DNA of 11,200 bases from Nitrospinota bacterium. GTDB lineage: Bacteria; UBA8248; JACPRG01. Positions within the stretch are counted from its first letter, which is position 1; every line of letters begins with the position of its first letter. Below are positions 6,315 through 11,200 of the stretch, piece after piece. Location: NCBI GenBank assembly GCA_030740135.1, contig JASLXW010000087.1, positions 1-11,200 on the forward strand, in the 5' to 3' direction. The notes below the pieces were generated by a model that worked only from the letters and a program-made list of their open reading frames with translations, was not told the origin of the DNA and did not search any database. Position numbers and translations under genes: made by a program.

Positions 6315-6497
6315 TTAGAACCTACCTCAAAATCCCATTTCACACTCCTTGGCCTTTTTTCGTCATTCCCGCGAAGCTTGTCCCCGAGGGCCTTAATCGG
6401 GGAGGGGGAATCCAGTGTTTTCAAGCTTTTCCGGATGCCCGCTTACGACATGCGGGCATGACGGTTAAGGCACTACCCATTTTGAGATAGGTTCTAA
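6315..6497. mobile_element. MITE-like element with 19-bp terminal inverted repeats and no coding capacity
   Basis: The left end ttagaacctacctcaaaat (6315-6333) is the reverse complement of the right end (6479-6497) at 18 of 19 positions. A TA dinucleotide sits next to GAACC/GGTTC at both ends (6316-6317 and 6495-6496), as expected for a TA target duplication of Tc1/mariner/IS630-type insertions, although a longer-TIR reading is equally possible. The 183-bp unit has no meaningful ORF, so any movement would need a transposase supplied in trans. Its interior is highly structured (see the repeat at 6361-6463). It starts 12 bp after the SBP-like stop codon and ends 32 bp before the stop codon of the convergent gene, so it occupies nearly all of the convergent intergenic space and may serve as a bidirectional terminator. 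Confidence 0.7.
6361..6463. repeat. REP-like palindromic core inside the MITE-like element
   Basis: It begins cgtcattcccgcg and ends gcatgacg, with cgtcat (6361-6366) complementary to atgacg (6458-6463). Inside are two hairpins: tccccga (6381-6387) with tcgggga (6397-6403), and atgcccgc (6435-6442) with gcgggcat (6452-6459). The opening block and the gggaatccag at 6406-6415 are the same two halves seen at 7574-7600, so this is a longer variant of the same repeat family. Confidence 0.65.
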
Positions 6498-6529
6498 ACG
6501 CGCTTCCCCCGTGACGGCCCGGGCGGGGT

Positions 6530-7354
6530 TCAGCGACTTTCTAAAAGCCTGAACTCGATCTTCCGTCCGCCCCCGGCCGGAAGCGTCACATCGGTTGAGA
6601 GAACGACGGGCCTTTCGAATTCGTAGAAGGCCGGTTTTCCGCCCTTCGGTATGACGCGCTTGACCCTCCAGCCCTCGTGCCAGGCCATGACGGTGTACGT
6701 TCCCGGGGGAACTTCCGTGAGGGAGAACCTGCCCTCGGCGTCGGTGACGGCGAAGTAGGGGTGTTCCGCCACATGGATCACCCCGCTCATCCAGCCGTGG
6801 CCGGCGTCGCTTCGCACCGTGATCAATCCCGCCCGAGGAAGCGGCTTGACGAACAGCGTGCCCTTCTCGGGCATGGGCAGGTTGTACGCGGCCGCGCCGA
6901 ACATGCGGATGTTATGAAACACGGGGTCTTCGTTGAGCATGGCGAGATAAGCGCCCACGGGCGCGATGAGGACGTGCGGGCGATATTCACATCCCCGGAT
7001 GACCCACCGTCTGGCGCGCCGGAGCCCGCGCGGCCCCATCGGCTTCCCTTGGGCGATTTTCGAGAGATAAACGACCGTGTTGGCCACGCCGTCTCCCGGG
7101 CCGATCACGAGCCGGGGGGAAATCTTTTTCTCGGACCCACCCCGATCGCAGACGCCCTCATCCCGGTTGACCGGAAAGGGCGGAAGGACGGGCCGGGGGC
7201 CCGACCACCTCACCACGCCGGAGATGACGCCTCCGTTTTCAACGGCGACCTCCCGGTATCCGCCCCGGACTTTTTGAAACCCCCAAACCGGAACGGCCGC
7301 GGGCAGGAGCGCGGTCAGGAGGCAGAGCGCTGAAAGGGCGGCGAGCTTCTTCAT
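6530..7354 (-). CDS. Exported cupredoxin-like protein with C-terminal carboxypeptidase-regulatory-like domain
   Basis: A 274-residue protein with a Sec signal peptide (MKKLAALSALCLLTALLPAA, then VPVWG; cleavage probable near residue 25). Residues 40-195 resemble the cupredoxin-like domain found with methylamine-utilisation-type proteins: ANTVVYLSKI (91-100), GCEYRPHVLI (121-130), NEDPVFHNI (141-149) and SDAGHGWMSGVIHVAEHPYF (182-201). Residues 200-230 (AVTDAEGRFSLTEVPPGTYT, then VMAWHEGW) are a carboxypeptidase-regulatory-like module. His127, His147, His186 and Met189 occupy likely copper-ligand positions, but the Cys usual in 'C-D-x-H-x-W-M' is Ser182, so a type-1 copper site may be lost. 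A GTG ten codons upstream (7384) is open; the ATG is preferred for the signal peptide, although its Shine-Dalgarno is weak. Function is unknown; homologues often lie near redox or cytochrome genes, which are absent here. Confidence 0.8.
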   Translation of the reverse strand: MKKLAALSALCLLTALLPAAVPVWGFQKVRGGYREVAVENGGVISGVVRWSGPRPVLPPFPVNRDEGVCDRGGSEKKISPRLVIGPGDGVANTVVYLSKIAQGKPMGPRGLRRARRWVIRGCEYRPHVLIAPVGAYLAMLNEDPVFHNIRMFGAAAYNLPMPEKGTLFVKPLPRAGLITVRSDAGHGWMSGVIHVAEHPYFAVTDAEGRFSLTEVPPGTYTVMAWHEGWRVKRVIPKGGKPAFYEFERPVVLSTDVTLPAGGGRKIEFRLLESR

Positions 7355-7408
7355 GAATGAGTCGTCCCATCGAAATTCGGACACGGGCGAATTTTCCCGC
7401 CGGGTTCA

Positions 7409-7436
7409 GTTTTATCAAGCCGCAAGGTCGAGTCAA
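7409..7436 (-). promoter_or_regulatory. Possible promoter of the cupredoxin-like gene
   Basis: On the minus strand, TTGACT (7436-7431) and TAAAAC (7414-7409) are spaced by 16 bp. The -35 matches the consensus at five of six positions and the -10 at four of six. The leader would be about 50 nt. The assignment is weak and rests on position and hexamer match only. Confidence 0.3.
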
Positions 7437-7573
7437 GGGGACGCAAGTCTGAGCCTTCCCCGGTTTTCGGTGCTTGAAGCAACGAGACCCGAAGGATCAG
7501 TCGTGATTCCCGCCCTGATGAGCGATCCCCTGAGCCTTGACAGCCCGCCATCATTACGCAACGCCCCCCGATT

Positions 7574-7600
7574 GTCATTCCCGCGCAGGCGGGAATCCAG
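7574..7600 (+). repeat. 27-bp palindromic repeat, copy A
   Basis: It reads gtcattcccgcg, then caggcgggaatccag. The internal stem attcccgc/gcgggaat has a gcag loop. It is the exact reverse complement of 7723-7749, 122 bp away, and belongs to the widespread interspersed palindrome family whose translation gives IPACAGM. Confidence 0.85.
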
Positions 7601-7722
7601 AAGTGCTTCAGATTAGGCCCCAATCAATCCGACTTCCGGCTGCGCGCAGGCCCTTCTCCCTCTCGTATACTTCTCAACGCAATGATCGCGTGGGCAGGAG
7701 GATGGACCCGCAGCTCAAAACC

Positions 7723-7749
7723 CTGGATTCCCGCCTGCGCGGGAATGAC
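7723..7749 (-). repeat. 27-bp palindromic repeat, copy B (inverted)
   Basis: Perfect inverted copy (27 of 27) of the repeat at 7574-7600. The pair can form either two small hairpins or one large cruciform with a 122-nt loop. Such paired inverted copies are typical of REP/BIME-type arrangements. Confidence 0.85.
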
Positions 7750-7765
7750 GGCTCGGGAGCAGGCC

Positions 7766-7786
7766 GCGCGGGAATGATCGCTCGGG
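7766..7786 (-). repeat. Partial third repeat copy, direct duplicate of the end of copy B
   Basis: The 21 nt at 7766-7786 match 7737-7757 at 19 positions, in the same orientation and offset by 29 bp. This is the right half of copy B plus its flank, so it probably arose by local tandem duplication. Confidence 0.65.
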
Positions 7787-7796
7787 GGGGGGGGGG
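7784..7796. repeat. Homopolymer run of 13 G
   Basis: Thirteen consecutive G residues directly follow the partial third repeat, in non-coding DNA about 340 bp upstream of clpB. Such tracts are prone to slippage and to sequencing error, so the exact length should not be trusted. Confidence 0.8.
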
Positions 7797-7966
7797 ACAT
7801 TTTCGGCTCGCCTGCGGAGCTTGTCACAGGATATTTCGGGAAGGCGAACTCGCCGGACAGTAATTCGGCGCCCGTCTTTATGATACTAAAACGCCCGTAA
7901 CACATTGAAATAATGTTCGCAAACTTGAAATGGCAACATTTTTTTATTTAAATCGAATCAAATTAC

Positions 7967-7993
7967 TTGACATTAATGCACTAAGATTATAAA
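7967..7993 (+). promoter_or_regulatory. Candidate promoter upstream of clpB
   Basis: A perfect TTGACA (7967-7972) is followed after 15 bp by TATAAA (7988-7993) within the AT-rich leader. The spacing is shorter than the 17-bp optimum. I see no sigma32-type CTTGAA/CCCCAT pair at proper spacing and no CIRCE operator, so heat-shock control is not visible. The leader would be about 140 nt. Confidence 0.45.
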
Positions 7994-8139
7994 TTCCCAT
8001 CAGCGAATACAAACGAGATTTCCCATGTCCCCCTCCGGTGAAAAACCGTGCGCGGACCCAAAGATTTTATCCGCCCTGCGGTTTCAACCATGCGAGACGC
8101 GCCGATGAGGCCGGAAATGGGGGTGGCGGGACAACCGAT

Positions 8140-10797
8140 ATGCGTTTAGACAATTTCACCATCAAAACCCAGGAAGCCCTTCAGGCGGCGCACAGCCTCG
8201 CCGACGAAAAGGGCCATCAGGCCGTCGAACCGGAACACCTCCTGTCCGTGCTCGTCGGTCAGCCGGACGGCCTGGTTTCGGCCATTCTGACCCGCATCGG
8301 CTTTTCTCCAAAGGAGGCCGAAGCCGAGGCCGAAAAGGCTGTCGCGAAACTGCCCCGGGTCACCGGCGCCGACGGGGGATACGTCTCCCAGCGGTTGAAA
8401 AAGGCCCTGGACGCCGCCGCGAAAGAGGCGGCCGGGATGCGGGACGAGTTCATCAGTGTGGAACACCTCCTCATCGCCCTGGCGGATCAGACGGAGGGCG
8501 ACGCGGGACGGATCCTTCAAGCCGGCGGAGCGACGCGGGAATACATCCTGAAAGCCCTCTCCGAGATCCGGGGCGCCCAGCGCGTCACGGACGAGAACCC
8601 GGAAGAGAAATATCAGGCGCTTGAGCGCTACGGGTGCGACCTGACCGACCTGTCCCGCCGGGGCAAGGTCGATCCGGTCATCGGCCGCGACGAGGAAGAG
8701 CGCCGCGTCATGCAGGTCCTCTCCCGGAGGACGAAGAACAACCCGGTCCTCATCGGCGAGCCGGGGGTCGGCAAGACCGCCATCGTCGAGGGCCTCGCCC
8801 ATCGGATCGTCAACGGCGACGTTCCCGAATCCTTGAAGGACAAGCGCCTCGTGGCCCTGGACATGGGCGCCCTGATCGCGGGAGCGAAGTACCGGGGCGA
8901 GTTCGAGGACCGCCTGAAGGCCGTCCTGAAGGAGATCACCGAAGCCGGGGGCGAAATCATCCTGTTCATCGACGAGCTTCACACGATGGTGAGCGCGGGC
9001 GCGGCCGAAGGGGCCATGGACGCCTCGAACATGTTGAAGCCGGCCCTGGCGCGCGGCGAGCTTCGCTGCATCGGGGCCACCACCCTGGACGAATACCGAA
9101 AACACCTGGAGAAGGACGCGGCGCTCGAGCGGCGGTTCCAGCCGATTCTGGTCGCGGAGCCGAGCGTGCAGGACACCGTCTCCATCCTGCGGGGCTTGCG
9201 GGAAAAGTACGAGGTGCACCACGGCGTGCGGATCCATGACGGCGCGATCGTCGCCGCCGCGAACCTCTCGAACCGCTACATCACCGGCCGGTTTCTGCCC
9301 GACAAGGCGGTGGACCTGATGGACGAAGCGGCCTCCCGGCTACGCATCGAGATCGACAGCATGCCCTCGCCCATCGACGAGGTGGAGCGGCGGCTGCGCA
9401 CCCTGGAAATCGAGAAGCAAGCCCTGCTTCGGGAAGAAGACGCGGCCTCCAAGGAGCGGCTGCGGGTCATCGATGAGGAAGCGGCGGACCTGCGCGTGCG
9501 GATCGACCGGATGAAGGCCCACTGGCTTCGGGAGAAAGAGGTCATCGTGGGGATCCGGGAGCTGAAGGAGCGGATCGAAAGCGCCCGGCTCGAAGAGGGG
9601 CAGGCCGAGCGGTCCGGCGACCTGGGGCGCGCGGCCGAGCTCCGCTACGGGGTCATCGCGTCGCTCCAAAAGGATCTCGAAAACGCGCGGAACAAGCTGG
9701 CCGAGGCCCAGTCGGATCAGGTCATGCTGAAGGAGGACGTGGACGAGGAGGACATCGCCCAGGTCGTCCACAAATGGACCGGGATCCCGGTGTCGCGGAT
9801 GCTCGAAGGCGAGAAGGACAAGCTCGTCCACATGGAAGCCCGGCTCAAGGAGCGCGTGGTCGGGCAGGACGAGGCGGTCGCGGCCGTGAGCAACGCCGTC
9901 AGGCGGTCCCGGGCCGGCCTCTCCGATCCGGACCGGCCCATCGGCTCGTTCATCTTCGTCGGTCCCACCGGCGTCGGCAAAACCGAGATGGCGCGGTCCC
10001 TGGCCCATTTCCTGTTCGACGACGAGCGGGCCATGATCCGCATCGACATGTCCGAATACATGGAGAAACACACGGTGGCCCGGATGATCGGGGCGCCGCC
10101 CGGATACGTCGGATACGACGAGGGGGGACAGTTGACCGAAGCCGTGCGCCGCCGCCCGTACAGCGTCATCCTGTTCGACGAGATTGAAAAGGCGCACCCC
10201 GACGTGTTCAACGTCCTGCTTCAGCTTCTCGACGAGGGGCGCTTGACGGACTCCCACGGCCGGCCGGTCGATTTCCGGAATACGGTGATCATCATGACGA
10301 GCAACATCGGAACCGACCTCATTCAGGACCTGACGTCGATCGGCGACGCGGCCCGGCTGGAAATGGAAAGACGCCTGGAGGGGGCCTTGCGGTCGGCCTT
10401 CCGGCCCGAGTTCCTGAACCGGGTGGACAGCGTCATCTTCTTCCGCGGCCTGTCGGAGGAGCACCTTCGCGGCATCGTCGAGATCCAGCTCGACCGGTTC
10501 CGCGAACGCCTGGCCGCGAGGGACATGGGCCTGGTCCTGACCGACGCGGCCAAGGCCCTGATCGCCCGGGACGGATACGATCCCGCCTTCGGGGCCCGGC
10601 CCCTGAAGCGGGCCATCCAGCGAAGGATCGAGGACCCGTTGTCGCTGCGGCTGCTGGAGGGGGACTTCGGTCCGGGCGCGGTCATCGAGGCGGACGCCTC
10701 GGAGGACGGGGAACAACTGACGTTCGAGATTGCCGGCCGGGAGACGCCCGCCGGGGAAACGCGAAGCGAAGCCACACACACCGTGAAAGCCAAATGA
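8140..10797 (+). CDS. clpB: ATP-dependent disaggregase ClpB (Hsp104 family)
   Basis: An 885-residue AAA+ chaperone that rescues aggregated proteins in the cytoplasm together with DnaK. The order is canonical: two N-domain repeats ([14 protein letters not shown] at the start; [12 protein letters not shown] and [12 protein letters not shown], about 82-114), the first AAA domain with Walker A GEPGVGKT (206-213) and Walker B ILFIDE (274-279), and the coiled-coil middle domain (about 400-520) that separates ClpB from ClpA/ClpC. The second AAA domain follows, with Walker A GPTGVGKT (608-615), Walker B VILFDE (676-681) and the C-terminal [11 protein letters not shown] sensor-2 block. All motifs are intact. 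It is slightly longer than E. coli ClpB (857), partly from a short polar tail. The frame is open back to a GTG at 8038, but family alignment places the start at the ATG 8140. dnaK follows 87 bp downstream, probably co-transcribed. Confidence 0.97.
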   Translation: MRLDNFTIKTQEALQAAHSLADEKGHQAVEPEHLLSVLVGQPDGLVSAILTRIGFSPKEAEAEAEKAVAKLPRVTGADGGYVSQRLKKALDAAAKEAAGMRDEFISVEHLLIALADQTEGDAGRILQAGGATREYILKALSEIRGAQRVTDENPEEKYQALERYGCDLTDLSRRGKVDPVIGRDEEERRVMQVLSRRTKNNPVLIGEPGVGKTAIVEGLAHRIVNGDVPESLKDKRLVALDMGALIAGAKYRGEFEDRLKAVLKEITEAGGEIILFIDELHTMVSAGAAEGAMDASNMLKPALARGELRCIGATTLDEYRKHLEKDAALERRFQPILVAEPSVQDTVSILRGLREKYEVHHGVRIHDGAIVAAANLSNRYITGRFLPDKAVDLMDEAASRLRIEIDSMPSPIDEVERRLRTLEIEKQALLREEDAASKERLRVIDEEAADLRVRIDRMKAHWLREKEVIVGIRELKERIESARLEEGQAERSGDLGRAAELRYGVIASLQKDLENARNKLAEAQSDQVMLKEDVDEEDIAQVVHKWTGIPVSRMLEGEKDKLVHMEARLKERVVGQDEAVAAVSNAVRRSRAGLSDPDRPIGSFIFVGPTGVGKTEMARSLAHFLFDDERAMIRIDMSEYMEKHTVARMIGAPPGYVGYDEGGQLTEAVRRRPYSVILFDEIEKAHPDVFNVLLQLLDEGRLTDSHGRPVDFRNTVIIMTSNIGTDLIQDLTSIGDAARLEMERRLEGALRSAFRPEFLNRVDSVIFFRGLSEEHLRGIVEIQLDRFRERLAARDMGLVLTDAAKALIARDGYDPAFGARPLKRAIQRRIEDPLSLRLLEGDFGPGAVIEADASEDGEQLTFEIAGRETPAGETRSEATHTVKAK

Positions 10798-11200
<403 letters not shown>

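Larger units (their letters stand above)
7355..8139. other. Non-coding region with repeats and AT-rich clpB leader
   Basis: No convincing gene is present in these 785 bases. The left part (7355-7573) holds a candidate leftward promoter and a degenerate half-repeat. Positions 7574-7786 hold three copies, whole or partial, of the gtcattcccgcg palindrome family, followed by a G13 run. From about 7860 to 8035 the DNA becomes strikingly AT-rich compared with the GC-rich flanks and contains the best candidate clpB promoter. Short frames that cross the repeats translate to the familiar spurious IPACAGM and IPAQAGI peptides and are not genes. Confidence 0.75.

Noticed and set aside
7351..7905. Two minus-strand frames (7351-7623 and 7624-7905) across the repeats
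   Set aside because: Their translations contain the well-known IPACAGM and IPAQAGI strings produced by the palindromic repeat. They have no start signals and no protein-like composition.
7924..7960. CTTGAA motif at 7924-7929 as a sigma32 -35 element for clpB
   Set aside because: No CCCCAT-like -10 lies 13-17 bp downstream; the region there is a T-rich tract.
8071..8130. Possible thermosensor hairpin masking the clpB ribosome-binding region (ccgcc near 8071 with ggcgg at 8125-8129)
   Set aside because: Only five contiguous pairs with a long loop in GC-rich DNA; expected by chance.
8038..8139. 34-codon upstream extension of clpB from a GTG
   Set aside because: ClpB proteins begin at the MRLDNFT-type sequence. 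The extension is Arg/Gly-rich and unlike the family.

Overview
The window is GC-rich chromosomal DNA carrying typical Gram-negative features: an outer-membrane-type lipoprotein signal, the yggS-proC-yggT-divIVA-DUF167 gene order common in deltaproteobacteria-like lineages, and the interspersed palindrome family that reads 'gtcattcccgcg…gcgggaatccag'. That family is widespread in deltaproteobacterial, NC10/Nitrospirota-like and related uncultured genomes. I cannot place the organism more precisely, because no rRNA or other decisive marker is present.

Layout, left to right. Positions 1-229 (minus) hold the N-terminus of a DUF3800-family gene that appears frameshifted and runs off the left edge; this end is more AT-rich than the rest. 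Positions 230-407 are non-coding, with a nested stem-loop. Positions 408-3365 (minus) form one compact operon read right to left: yggS (PLP homeostasis), proC (last step of proline synthesis), yggT (two-helix membrane protein), divIVA (polar/septal coiled coil) and a DUF167/YggU protein. Positions 3366-3649 form a divergent promoter region with a well-formed sigma70-type promoter on each strand. Positions 3650-6303 (plus) hold a lipoprotein with three carboxypeptidase-regulatory-like beta domains followed by TPRs. It overlaps by 4 bp a substrate-binding-protein-like gene that has no signal peptide. A 183-bp MITE-like element (6315-6497) fills the gap before the convergent gene at 6530-7354 (minus), which encodes an exported cupredoxin-like protein fused to a carboxypeptidase-regulatory domain. 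Positions 7355-8139 are non-coding: inverted and direct copies of the palindromic repeat, a run of 13 G, and an AT-rich leader with a candidate promoter. Positions 8140 onward (plus) hold clpB, then the first 105 codons of dnaK, cut by the right edge.

Functionally the window combines housekeeping blocks (proline/PLP/division operon; the ClpB-DnaK disaggregase pair) with two less characterised envelope units, the lipoprotein/SBP-like pair and the cupredoxin-like protein. I see no CRISPR array, tRNA, rRNA, transposase gene or defence system. The least ordinary items are the MITE-like element, the cupredoxin-like protein that appears to lack its usual copper-binding cysteine, and the coupled lipoprotein/leaderless SBP pair. 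None of these amounts to a demonstrated new system.
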